NCBI GenBank assembly: GCA_902763865.1
Contig: CACWTR010000009.1
Span: 39,244 to 103,243, forward strand
Source: an uncultured Bacteroidales bacterium
GTDB lineage: Bacteria > Bacteroidota > Bacteroidia > Bacteroidales > Bacteroidaceae
Length of the DNA: 64,000 bases
Reading direction: 5' to 3'
Under the pieces are notes generated by a model. That model was not told the origin of the DNA, did no database searches, and saw only the letters and a program-made list of their open reading frames with translations. A program made the translations under genes and the position numbers. Numbering within the stretch: the stretch's first letter is position 1; every line of letters begins with the position of its first letter. Shown here piece by piece: positions 1-7,523 of this stretch.

Positions 1-816
1 CATGTAGCGCTCGTTGTTGGCATTTTGGAAGTCGTTGACCCAGCAGGTCGTGTCGGGATATATATTAACAATGTATGTGTTCAGGAAGTCCCACGGTCCG
101 GAGAGCGGACGTGTGATGGTCTGGCGCACTATCTTGCCGTCGTCGTCGATCCAGGCGGTGTCCTTGCTGATGATTACGTCTTCGTTGCTGACGGCGTGGT
201 CAGTGTTGAGGTCGCGTTCCTCGGGGTTCAGACGGTACTTGCGCTGTGCAGCCGTCACGTAGTCATAGACTTCGTAGCGGTAGTTCATCTGGCTGGCATC
301 GAGCATCTTCGTGCCGTCGATGGGATGGATGACATAGACGCTCTGTATGGCGCGGTCCTCGTCCTCGTTGGCTTTGCGCCAGGGGATGGGCTTGCTCCAG
401 TCGAGGTGAGGCGTGATGGGGTTACCCTCCTTGTCCTCCTCAATTTTGTAGGTCTCGTCGCCTCCGTAGGCAGGGTCGGCCAGGCGCTCGCGGATGATGC
501 TGTCGCGCACCCAGTTGACGAACTGGCGATACTTGGCGTTGCTTATCTCGTGCTGGTCCATCCAGAACCCGTCAACGCTGATGTCGCGCAAGGGGAACTC
601 TGTACCCCATAGCGTGTCGTTCTTCTCAAGGCCGATTTTAAGTGAGCCCTTGTGTATGGGGACCATTCCGAAAGGAGTGGGTTCCGTGAAGGAGGCCCCC
701 CTGACACCTGTCACTTCGCCTCCCACGGCATTGGCCGATGAACTGGAGCCGAGGCAGGAGGCCAGAACCATGCAGCCAATGGCTGCACCTACTAATAGCA
801 GACTTCTTGTCTTCAT
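1..816 (-). CDS. gldK: GldK/PorK-type T9SS lipoprotein, 5' part (cut by window edge)
   Basis: An open frame of 272 codons starts at 816 and runs off the left edge. The first 21 residues form a lipoprotein signal with lipobox LASC (Cys21). From about residue 52 the sequence reads like the formylglycine-generating-enzyme (SUMF1) fold of GldK/PorK: 'GMVPIHKGSLKIG', then 'SVDGFWMDQHEISNAKYRQF'. In the T9SS, PorK/GldK forms an outer-membrane-associated periplasmic ring with PorN/GldN. The upstream neighbour on the same strand is a PorP/SprF protein ending 80 bp before, matching the known porP-porK-porL-porM-porN order, so porL/M/N should lie left of the window. The SUMF1 fold also occurs in unrelated lipoproteins; the porP neighbour makes GldK the best call. 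Confidence 0.85.
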   Translation of the reverse strand, partial: MKTRSLLLVGAAIGCMVLASCLGSSSSANAVGGEVTGVRGASFTEPTPFGMVPIHKGSLKIGLEKNDTLWGTEFPLRDISVDGFWMDQHEISNAKYRQFVNWVRDSIIRERLADPAYGGDETYKIEEDKEGNPITPHLDWSKPIPWRKANEDEDRAIQSVYVIHPIDGTKMLDASQMNYRYEVYDYVTAAQRKYRLNPEERDLNTDHAVSNEDVIISKDTAWIDDDGKIVRQTITRPLSGPWDFLNTYIVNIYPDTTCWVNDFQNANNERYM

Positions 817-896
817 ATAATATAAATGTGTATATGTCTTATGGGTCTTATGTGTCCTATATGTCTTATGAGTCCTGTATGTTCTATCTTGTCCTA
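817..896. repeat. Short-unit degenerate tandem repeat between porP and gldK
   Basis: The 80-bp gap consists of about seven degenerate copies of an 11-bp unit close to TATGTCTTATG (variants TGGGTCTTATG, TGTGTCCTATA, TGAGTCCTGTA). No promoter box is visible, so the two genes are probably co-transcribed through it. Confidence 0.6.
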
Positions 897-1835
897 TTAT
901 AGCAGTCTGACGGCCTTGTGCAGGTTCTTGCCTTTCTTGGTGAGGTCGAGGTCGTGCTGGTAGCCGACGAGTATCTCGTGTGTGCCGTTCAGTGCACCGA
1001 CTCCGCCGGTATAGAGCTCGTAGGAGTATCCTATGTTGATGCCGTGGAAGTCGAAGCCCAGTAGCAGACCGGCGCTGATGGTGGGGCTGTACATGAGGCC
1101 GCCGTATATTTTGTGCTTGTTGCCGTCATAGAGGAGGCGGGCGTTGATGTCGCCTCGCCAGAACTGGAGGTCGGAGCGTACCATTGCGTCCATTGCCAGC
1201 TTGTAGCGCGGATGGCGGAAGGTCAGGGTGTATCCACCCTGAACGAGTACCGTCGGGTCGATGCTTACCTCGTGTGTCTTGTCATCGCCCAGCCTGACGG
1301 TCGGCCCGAGCAGGTGGACTGCACTCACGCCGACGTACCAGAGCTTCTTGTAGGTGTAGCGCAGGCCGACGTCGAGGTCAAAGGCGTTGCCCTTGATGTC
1401 GTTGGAGGCGAAGGCCGGGTCGCCGGAGTCTCTCAGGTCGAGCTCCGAACCGTTGAAGCCCACCATGAGCAGTGCCGGACGCACGCCGATGCTCATCCGC
1501 CCGCCGAAGAGCTTCGGGTGGAAGGCATACTGAATCTGTATCTTCTTGTTCGAGAAGGCTCCGATGGCGTCGTTGAGGAAAGCTGCGCCTACGCCGTGCT
1601 TCGGTCCGATGAAGAAGAGGGGCATGTCGGCATTGATGAGCATCGTCTTCGGTGCTCCCTCGAACCCCACCATCTGCATGCTGTAGGCACCCTGTACATT
1701 AAGCTTGCTGTCGAGCCCTGCCGCTGCGGGGTTGTAGTAGGACTGGAGTGCCCAGGTGTTGGTAAACGCCGCGTCGAACTGTGCCCTTGCGCAGAGGGAC
1801 ACGATGAACATACCTATCCAGAGCAGTCTTTTCAT
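897..1835 (-). CDS. porP: PorP/SprF family type IX secretion outer-membrane protein
   Basis: 312 residues. The N-terminal signal peptide (MKRLLWIGMFIVSLCARAQ) is followed by the family hallmark 'ALQSYYNPAAAGLD' and a series of amphipathic beta strands ('IQIQYAFHPKLFGGRMSIGV', 'YKLAMDAMVRSDLQFW', 'INIGYSYELYTGGVG') that end in a short tail. PorP/SprF proteins are outer-membrane beta-barrel partners of the T9SS or gliding apparatus. It is the first gene before gldK, 80 bp apart. Several SprF paralogues usually exist per genome; position next to gldK favours the core PorP. No clear TAnnTTTG box was seen upstream, so the promoter is uncertain. Confidence 0.85.
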   Translation of the reverse strand: MKRLLWIGMFIVSLCARAQFDAAFTNTWALQSYYNPAAAGLDSKLNVQGAYSMQMVGFEGAPKTMLINADMPLFFIGPKHGVGAAFLNDAIGAFSNKKIQIQYAFHPKLFGGRMSIGVRPALLMVGFNGSELDLRDSGDPAFASNDIKGNAFDLDVGLRYTYKKLWYVGVSAVHLLGPTVRLGDDKTHEVSIDPTVLVQGGYTLTFRHPRYKLAMDAMVRSDLQFWRGDINARLLYDGNKHKIYGGLMYSPTISAGLLLGFDFHGINIGYSYELYTGGVGALNGTHEILVGYQHDLDLTKKGKNLHKAVRLL

Positions 1836-2157
1836 CCTATGCTTAATAACGATGTGGGTTGCCGGTTTATTGTGTCAGGCAGGGCATAATTTTTTCAAAC
1901 ATTCATTTTTCTTCTCAATCAGGCAGGGCAGGAGGCGGGAACAAGCCGGCAAATGCGGCATTGTGCTGTGACTTGCACAGCACGAAGAGTCGGCAAACGC
2001 GCAGTGGTGTTGCAGCAAAGAAAAGGACGTGCCAAAATGAGGGAAGAGGGGACGCCATGCTTCGCATCGATTTTTGCCACGCGAGGAACAAGCGTTTGCC
2101 TCGTGAGGAAAAACCGTTTTCCTCACGAGGCAAAGCCTTAGACGTCGTGAGGCTTGA
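1836..2157. other. Intergenic region with hairpin and 22-bp array, no gene seen
   Basis: 322 bp between porP (start at 1835) and the lipoprotein gene that ends at 2158. It contains a small perfect hairpin (GTGCTGTG/CACAGCAC, about 1965-1985) and the 22-bp array at 2081-2152. Short open frames here have no recognisable content. Confidence 0.5.
2081..2152. repeat. 22-bp tandem palindromic array
   Basis: Three contiguous 22-bp units start at 2081, 2103 and 2125, plus a partial fourth at 2147. Each begins RYGAGG; the first two end GCCTC/TCCTC and the third ends ACGTC. The middle unit and its neighbours form a long near-perfect palindrome (GCCTCGTGAGGAAAA...TTTTCCTCACGAGGC). Layout resembles the 21-bp arrays at 9852, 27435 and 54977, with a different core. 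Confidence 0.7.
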
Positions 2158-2850
2158 CTATGGTTTGCGGAAGTCCTCCCAGCCATCGATGTCTTCGATG
2201 TAGGTACCGGTCTGTGTGGGAGCCACCTTCTGATACTCTTCCTTGCTGACTTTGGTTATCGTCGAATCGTTCTGCAGCATGTACTCTATGCCTTCGGAGA
2301 CGACTTCATTGTTCTTGATGGTGAAGGTTTCGACGGTTGCTCCCGTGGCGGCAGTCCGGCTGTTCTTCAGGCGGATGAACTGCGAGATGAATGAACCGTC
2401 GCGATTGCTCCCGCTTCGTACGATGACGCCGTCCTGCGTGATGCTGATGCCGGTTTGCGGATAATCGACGAAGGTGATGAGGTGCAGCGAGTCCTTGACG
2501 AAGGTGAAGATGGCGGCATAGGGCTGTTCGCCGCGCAGCAGAATCTCGGGACGCTTGTCATCGTCCAGGTCGGTCGAGATGAAGAGGGAGGGCGTGTTTT
2601 GCTTGTAGTCAAGTGACTTTCCCTTCTTTATATCGACGGTGCCTATCTGTTTCCATGCTGCCGAGAGTGCTTCCTTGGTGCATGGAAGTGGGACTTTGTC
2701 GAGCTCTGTTATTTCCAGATCGTCGTCTGGCATGATGCTGTCTTCTGTCTCTGCACCACTGTTCTCTGCGTCATCTGTCTGCGATGAGCCGCAGCCCGTC
2801 GGCAACATAGCCGCTGATACCAAAATGATGGTGGAAAGGATTTTTCTCAT
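2158..2850 (-). CDS. Hypothetical lipoprotein
   Basis: 230 residues beginning MRKILSTIILVSAAMLPTGC, a lipoprotein signal with Cys20, then a long acidic linker rich in Asp/Glu to about residue 55. The remainder contains 'SLFISTDLDDDKRPEILLRGEQPYAAIFTFVKDSLHLI', reminiscent of FG-GAP/VCBS-like 'DLDDDKRPEI' repeats that bind calcium in propeller proteins, but only one such motif is present. I do not recognise a named family. It is transcribed alone from a -7 box at 2882-2889, divergent from glyS. Likely an outer-membrane or periplasmic lipoprotein of unknown function. Confidence 0.7.
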   Translation of the reverse strand: MRKILSTIILVSAAMLPTGCGSSQTDDAENSGAETEDSIMPDDDLEITELDKVPLPCTKEALSAAWKQIGTVDIKKGKSLDYKQNTPSLFISTDLDDDKRPEILLRGEQPYAAIFTFVKDSLHLITFVDYPQTGISITQDGVIVRSGSNRDGSFISQFIRLKNSRTAATGATVETFTIKNNEVVSEGIEYMLQNDSTITKVSKEEYQKVAPTQTGTYIEDIDGWEDFRKP

Positions 2851-2881
2851 GTCTGTGTCGTGTGTTTTGTTCTTTGAAGGA

Positions 2882-2889
2882 CAAAATTA
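2882..2889 (-). promoter_or_regulatory. -7 box for the 2158-2850 lipoprotein
   Basis: TAATTTTG on the minus strand, 31 bp upstream of the start codon; matches Bacteroidetes TAnnTTTG. Confidence 0.65.
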
Positions 2890-2993
2890 CGACTTCTTTT
2901 GAATCCTGCCAAGAAAACTCCGAACTATTTTGCGACACCTGCCAAATTATGAAGAAATATGTTGAAAATGCTTCCTGTTTCATCTTTTTTCGC

Positions 2994-3043
2994 TATCTTT
3001 GCAGCCAAAATTATTCATTTATATAAACAAGTATATAAACAAG
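2994..3043 (+). promoter_or_regulatory. glyS promoter and repeated A-rich leader
   Basis: TATCTTTG at 2994-3001 fits TAnnTTTG. The leader contains two exact copies of TATATAAACAAG (3020-3031, 3032-3043) ending 9 nt before the ATG at 3053. There is no Shine-Dalgarno; A/U-rich leaders of this kind are thought to drive initiation in Bacteroidetes. Confidence 0.65.
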
Positions 3044-3052
3044 GTATAAGAA

Positions 3053-4606
3053 ATGGCACAACAAGAAGATGTTTTCAAGAAAATCGTGTCGCACTGCAAA
3101 GAGTACGGCTTCGTCTTCCCTTCAAGTGATATCTACGACGGACTGGGTGCCGTCTATGACTACGGTCAGAACGGCGTGGAACTGAAGAACAACATAAAGC
3201 AATACTGGTGGCAGAGCATGGTGCTGCTGCACGAGAACATCGTGGGCATCGACGCTGCCATCTTCATGCACCCGATGACGTGGAAGGCCAGCGGACACGT
3301 GGATGCCTTCAACGACCCCCTCATCGACAACCGCGACTCAAAGAAGCGCTACCGTGCCGACGTGCTCATAGAAGAGCAGATGGCGAAGTACGAGGACAAG
3401 ATACAGAAGGAAATCGAAAAGGCCCGCAAGCGCTTCGGCGACAGCTTCGACGAGGCGAAGTTCCGTGCCACCAGCGAGCATGTCCAGGAGCATCAGGCCA
3501 AGTACGATGCGCTGCATCGCCGCTACCAGGAGGCCATGAACGCTGAAGGAGGCATCGACCTCGACGGCCTCAAGCAGATTATCCTCGACGAAGGCATCGT
3601 CTGCCCCATCAGCGGTACGCGCAACTGGACCGATGTGCGCCAGTTCAACCTCATGTTCAAGACGGAGATGGGCAGTACTGCCGACGGCGCATCGATCATC
3701 TATCTGCGCCCAGAGACGGCACAAGGCATCTTCGTCAACTACCTGAACGTGCAGAAGACGGGCCGCATGAAGCTTCCCTTCGGCATTGCCCAGATAGGCA
3801 AGGCTTTCCGCAACGAGATAGTTGCGCGTCAGTTCATCTTCCGTATGCGCGAGTTCGAGCAGATGGAGATGCAATTCTTCATCCAGCCCGGCACGGAGCT
3901 TGACTGGTTCGCCAAGTGGAAGGAGACCCGCATGAAGTGGCACCTGAACCTGGGCTTCGGAGCCGAGAACTATCGCTTCCACGACCACGACAAGCTGGCC
4001 CACTACGCCAATGCTGCCACCGACATCGAGTTCCGCATGCCCTTCGGATTCAAAGAGGTGGAAGGCATCCACAGCCGCACGAACTTCGACCTCTCCCAGC
4101 ATGCCAAGTACAGCGGCAAGAAGATAGAATACTTCGACCCCGAGCGTAACGAGAGCTATACGCCCTACGTCATCGAGACCTCCATCGGCGTAGATCGCAT
4201 GTTCCTCTCCATCATGTGCCACAGCTACGAGGAGCAGCAGTTGCCCGACGGACAGTCGCGCACCGTGCTCCACCTGCCTGCCGCCCTTGCGCCGGTCAAG
4301 CTTGCCGTCTTCCCTCTGACGAAGAAGGACGGCATGCCCGAGAAGGCACAGGAGATTATCAACGACCTGCGCTTCCACTTCAACTGCAAGTACGAGGAGA
4401 AGGACCAGATAGGCAAGCGCTACCGCCGCATGGACGCCATCGGGTGCCCCTATTGTGTCACCGTTGACCCGCAGACCCTCGAGGACAATACCGTCACCCT
4501 TCGCGACCGTGACACGATGGAACAGCGTCGCGTCAACATCAGCGACCTGCGCTCCATTATCGAGGACAAGGTGAGCATCACCTCTCTGCTCAAGAAACTG
4601 CTCTAA
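3053..4606 (+). CDS. glyS: Glycine--tRNA ligase
   Basis: 517 residues, the usual size of the dimeric (alpha2) bacterial/eukaryotic-type GlyRS. It charges tRNA-Gly with glycine in the cytoplasm. Visible class II features: 'GAVYDYGQNGVELKNNIKQYWW' near the N-terminus, 'HVDAFNDPLIDNRDSKKRYRAD', 'YLRPETAQGIFVNY', motif 2 'GKAFRNEIVARQFIFRMREF', and motif 3 'IETSIGVDRMFL'. The C-terminal anticodon-binding domain starts near 'APVKLAVFPLTKKDGMPEKA'. The start fits the promoter and leader immediately upstream. A lipoprotein gene follows after 68 bp. Confidence 0.97.
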   Translation: MAQQEDVFKKIVSHCKEYGFVFPSSDIYDGLGAVYDYGQNGVELKNNIKQYWWQSMVLLHENIVGIDAAIFMHPMTWKASGHVDAFNDPLIDNRDSKKRYRADVLIEEQMAKYEDKIQKEIEKARKRFGDSFDEAKFRATSEHVQEHQAKYDALHRRYQEAMNAEGGIDLDGLKQIILDEGIVCPISGTRNWTDVRQFNLMFKTEMGSTADGASIIYLRPETAQGIFVNYLNVQKTGRMKLPFGIAQIGKAFRNEIVARQFIFRMREFEQMEMQFFIQPGTELDWFAKWKETRMKWHLNLGFGAENYRFHDHDKLAHYANAATDIEFRMPFGFKEVEGIHSRTNFDLSQHAKYSGKKIEYFDPERNESYTPYVIETSIGVDRMFLSIMCHSYEEQQLPDGQSRTVLHLPAALAPVKLAVFPLTKKDGMPEKAQEIINDLRFHFNCKYEEKDQIGKRYRRMDAIGCPYCVTVDPQTLEDNTVTLRDRDTMEQRRVNISDLRSIIEDKVSITSLLKKLL

Positions 4607-4633
4607 AGGAAGTCACTCTCCTCAAGTCCCATA

Positions 4634-4664
4634 AGCCCCTCCCCCTCCCCGGGGGAGGGAAACA
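4634..4664. repeat. CCTCCCC/GGGGAGG palindrome
   Basis: A GC-rich hairpin in the glyS to FKBP gap. Related palindromes occur at 10675-10692 and inside the uracil-DNA glycosylase-like gene near 59470-59575. Confidence 0.6.
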
Positions 4665-4674
4665 GACAGATAGA

Positions 4675-5343
4675 ATGAAAGGATTATTGAAAGTCATATT
4701 CCCCGTTTCGCTGCTTCTCCTTGCCTCGTGCACGAGCAGTGAGGTGGAGGACCCGCGTCCCGACTGGGAGGCACGCAACGCTCTATGGTTTGCCGAGGTG
4801 TACGATACCGCGGCAGAGGCTATTGCCCAGGCAAAGGCACAGTACCCCGACGGCAACGAATGGGAGCAGCACTGCGACTGGCGCATCTACAAGACTCTGC
4901 TGAAGAGCCAGGACGTGCCGGGTGCGGCCACGGACCATATCGTCTGCAAAATCAACGAGCGCGGCGAGGACCGCTTCCCTTACGACGACCTATGGAGTGC
5001 TGCTTATACCGACAGCGTCCGCCTCTACTACCGAGGCTGGATTATGGACAATGGCTATCCGGACAGCAAGGACAACATGACCGTCTTCAGCCAGACTTAC
5101 TACGGCGATTTCAACGAGACGACCGCTGCCCCTATCGCTATGCCTGTCACCAGCACCGTCGAGGGATTCATGACAGCCGTGCAGTACATGGTGAAGGGCG
5201 ACGACTGGCTGGTCTATATCCCGCAGCAGCTGGCCTACAAGGAGACTGCCTCCGATGCCATACCTGCCTACAGCACGCTGCTCTTCCGCCTTCGCATAGA
5301 GCTTGTCCACAGGAGCGGCACAGGCATCTCGGAGTGGAGGTAG
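4675..5343 (+). CDS. FKBP-type peptidyl-prolyl isomerase-like lipoprotein
   Basis: 222 residues. Lipoprotein signal MKGLLKVIFPVSLLLLASC (Cys19). The C-terminal part resembles an FKBP domain: 'VTSTVEGFMTAVQYMVKGDDWLVYIPQQLAYKE...IPAYSTLLFRLRIELV' follows the FKBP pattern 'v..G....l..m..G....v.iP..laYG......ip..s.L.F.veL'. FKBPs catalyse cis-trans isomerisation at Xaa-Pro bonds; lipoprotein forms assist folding in the periplasm. The usual YG motif reads YK here and several aromatic active-site positions are hard to place, so enzymatic activity is uncertain. It converges on tyrA. Confidence 0.75.
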   Translation: MKGLLKVIFPVSLLLLASCTSSEVEDPRPDWEARNALWFAEVYDTAAEAIAQAKAQYPDGNEWEQHCDWRIYKTLLKSQDVPGAATDHIVCKINERGEDRFPYDDLWSAAYTDSVRLYYRGWIMDNGYPDSKDNMTVFSQTYYGDFNETTAAPIAMPVTSTVEGFMTAVQYMVKGDDWLVYIPQQLAYKETASDAIPAYSTLLFRLRIELVHRSGTGISEWR

Positions 5344-5426
5344 GGACATTTACCATTTAGCCATTTACCATTTACCCATTTAGCCATTTAGCCGTTGACC
5401 ATTTACCATTTAGCCGTTGACGGTTA
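5344..5426. repeat. CATTTACCATTTAGC tandem repeat
   Basis: The gap between two convergent genes consists almost entirely of degenerate copies of CATTTACC and CATTTAGCC, with a few GTTGACC variants. Related units lie on the other side of tyrA (6201-6349). Confidence 0.7.
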
Positions 5427-6200
5427 TCACCTGATGTTGGCGCGGATTTTAGCGAGGTATGCTCCCAGGGCTTCTTCGTCGTGATTGTCGATAATCTGAA
5501 TCAAGTCCTTCAGTTCGGAGCGTATGCCTTCGACGTGTGCCTTGGTGCGCGGGTTGAAGAGTATCTCGCGCAGGAGTGTGTCGTCCTCGCCCAGGACGCC
5601 GCGTGCTATCTTCAGGTGCCGCTTGAATGTCGTGCCCGGAGCATCCTGATGCTTCATGACGGCTGAGAAGACGAAGGTGCTGACGAAGGGCACCGACAGG
5701 CTGTAGGCCATTGCTTCGTCGTGCTCGTCGAAGCTGTATTCGTGGACGTTCAGCCCGAGTCTGCGGTAGAGGTCGAGGAAGAAGATGCGTCCCATGTAGT
5801 CGCCCTCGTTGATGACGATGGCGTTCTCCGAGGAGAGCGCTCCGAGGTTGGCAAAGGTGGGGCCGAACATCGGGTGGGTCGAGACGTAGCGTCGGCCTGT
5901 TTCCTCGTAGAAGTCCTTCAGCCCTGTCTTGACCGATGCGATGTCCGAGATGATGCAGTCGTCGGGCAGGCAGGGGATGACTTGGCGGAAGACATCGGTG
6001 GTGTATTTCAGCGTAACGGCATTGATGACGAGTTCGGGGCGGAAGTCGCGAACCTCGTCGAGCGACGTGAAGCGCTGCGTGTTGTAGAGGAAGCGCATCC
6101 GCCGTGCGTCGATTTCATAGACGGCGCATTCGTGGTCGAAGGAGAGCACGTCGGTGAAGAACGAGCCCATCTTGCCTGCGCCAAGGATAAGTATTCTCAT
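5427..6200 (-). CDS. tyrA: Prephenate dehydrogenase
   Basis: 257 residues. The Rossmann motif 'MRILILGAGKMGSFFTDVL' binds NAD(P). 'SDIASVKTGLKDF' and 'YVSTHPMFGPTFANL' are the conserved TyrA signatures around the catalytic His (THPMFGP). It oxidatively decarboxylates prephenate to 4-hydroxyphenylpyruvate, the last committed step to tyrosine. There is no fused chorismate mutase or ACT domain; the mutase is carried by the upstream gene at 6355-7419. It is the last gene of the Phe/Tyr operon. The repeat tract at 6201-6349 runs directly up to its ATG. Confidence 0.93.
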   Translation of the reverse strand: MRILILGAGKMGSFFTDVLSFDHECAVYEIDARRMRFLYNTQRFTSLDEVRDFRPELVINAVTLKYTTDVFRQVIPCLPDDCIISDIASVKTGLKDFYEETGRRYVSTHPMFGPTFANLGALSSENAIVINEGDYMGRIFFLDLYRRLGLNVHEYSFDEHDEAMAYSLSVPFVSTFVFSAVMKHQDAPGTTFKRHLKIARGVLGEDDTLLREILFNPRTKAHVEGIRSELKDLIQIIDNHDEEALGAYLAKIRANIR

Positions 6201-6349
6201 CTCGCATTTACCATTTAATCATTTACCATTTACCATTTAACCAACTCGCATTTACCATTTAATCATTTACCATTTACCATTTATTACCATTTCGCCAGGG
6301 CGGGACTTGCATCCAGCTACCGCGAAATGGTAAATGGCGAAATGGTAAA
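6201..6349. repeat. Direct 39-bp duplication and inverted arms of CATTTACC units
   Basis: A 39-bp stretch beginning CTCGCATTTACCATTTAATC occurs at 6201-6239 and again at 6245-6283 (44-bp period). It is followed by TTTCGCC and, 40 bp later, the opposite-strand form GCGAAATGGTAAATG. The whole could fold as a hairpin in the aroG-tyrA intercistronic RNA. Confidence 0.75.
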
Positions 6350-6354
6350 TGTCA

Positions 6355-7419
6355 TTACTTGTTGATTATCTCCATTTGTTGGCGGACGCTTTCTTCGTGG
6401 ATGTGCTCGAAGATGTTCTTGATGCACTGCGTGTCGATGCCGAGCAGGGAGCCTTGTGCGCCGCGCTTGTCGAGGATTTCGCTGTAGCGACGTGTCTGCA
6501 CGATGGTCATGCCGCTTTCCTTCTTGTACTCGCCGATGCTGCGGCAGACCTTCATGCGCTTGGCCAGCAGGTCGATGAGTTCGTTGTCGAGCTCGTCAAT
6601 CTCCTGACGGAGGTCCTTGAGGCGGTCCGTGTGCTCCGATGTGTCGCGGAAGATGAGGCGCGAGACGATGAAGTCGAGCACTTCGGGCGTCACCTGCTGC
6701 GACGCGTCGCTCCATGCTTTGTCGGGGTCGCAGTGGCTTTCCACGATGAGTCCGTCAAAGCCAAGGTCCATAGCCTGCTGGCAGAGGGAGGCAATCAGGT
6801 CGCGGCGTCCGCTGATGTGGCTGGGGTCGCACACGATGGGGAGTTCCGGCAGCCGCCGCTTCAGTTCGATGGGTATCTGCCACATGGGTTCGTTGCGGTA
6901 GAGTTTCTTTTCGTAGCTGCTGAAGCCACGGTGGATGGCTCCCATCTTCTGTATGCCGGCGCCGTTGATGCGTTCCAGTGCGCCTATCCACAGTTCGATG
7001 TCGGGGTTGACGGGGTTCTTGACGAGCACGGTGGCGTCGGTGCCTTTCAGGGCGTCGGCCAGTTCCTGAACGGCAAAGGGGTTGGCCGTGGTGCGTGCGC
7101 CGACCCATAGGATGTCGATGCCGTACTTCAAGGCCAGCTCCACGTGCTTGGGCGTTGCCACTTCTGTGGCGACGAGCATGCCGGTTTCCTTCTTGACTTT
7201 TGCCATCCAGGGCAGTGCGGGTTCGCCGTGTCCCTCGAATCCTCCGGGCTTGGTGCGCGGCTTCCATACTCCTGCGCGGAAGATGTGGCAGCCTTTTCCG
7301 GCCAGCTGCTTGGCTGTTGTCATCACTTGTTCTTCTGTCTCAGCGCTGCACGGGCCGGCGATGATGAAGGCACGTTCCTGGTCGCTTGGCAGGTTCAGGG
7401 GTTGTAATTGAAGTTCCAT
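6355..7419 (-). CDS. Bifunctional DAHP synthase / chorismate mutase
   Basis: 354 residues. Residues 1 to about 260 are a type I-beta DAHP synthase: 'AFIIAGPCSAETEEQVM', 'FRAGVWKPRTKPGGFEGHG', 'ILWVGARTTANPFAVQELA', 'PIVCDPSHISGRRDLI'. It condenses phosphoenolpyruvate with erythrose 4-phosphate. Residues about 265 to 354 are an AroQ-type chorismate mutase: 'LKDLRQEIDELDNELIDLLAKRMKVCRSIGEYKKESG'. One polypeptide therefore runs the first shikimate step and the branch to prephenate, which feeds its operon partners pheA and tyrA. Such fusions are usual in Bacteroidetes and often allow feedback control through the mutase domain. Confidence 0.94.
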   Translation of the reverse strand: MELQLQPLNLPSDQERAFIIAGPCSAETEEQVMTTAKQLAGKGCHIFRAGVWKPRTKPGGFEGHGEPALPWMAKVKKETGMLVATEVATPKHVELALKYGIDILWVGARTTANPFAVQELADALKGTDATVLVKNPVNPDIELWIGALERINGAGIQKMGAIHRGFSSYEKKLYRNEPMWQIPIELKRRLPELPIVCDPSHISGRRDLIASLCQQAMDLGFDGLIVESHCDPDKAWSDASQQVTPEVLDFIVSRLIFRDTSEHTDRLKDLRQEIDELDNELIDLLAKRMKVCRSIGEYKKESGMTIVQTRRYSEILDKRGAQGSLLGIDTQCIKNIFEHIHEESVRQQMEIINK

Positions 7420-7436
7420 TATAGTGAGTTTTTTCG

Positions 7437-7523
7437 TTGGTTCGTTATCTTATTCTTCGTTATAACGTTATATCGTTATTACGTTATCACGACAAATCCT
7501 TAAATCCTCAAATCCTTAAATCC
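7437..7523. repeat. CGTTAT and AAATCCTT short tandem repeats
   Basis: Next to the aminotransferase stop codon lie iterated CGTTAT/ACGTTAT units (7441-7490), then AAATCCTT/AAATCCTC units (7495-7523) that extend into the last codons of the aminotransferase. Confidence 0.55.
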
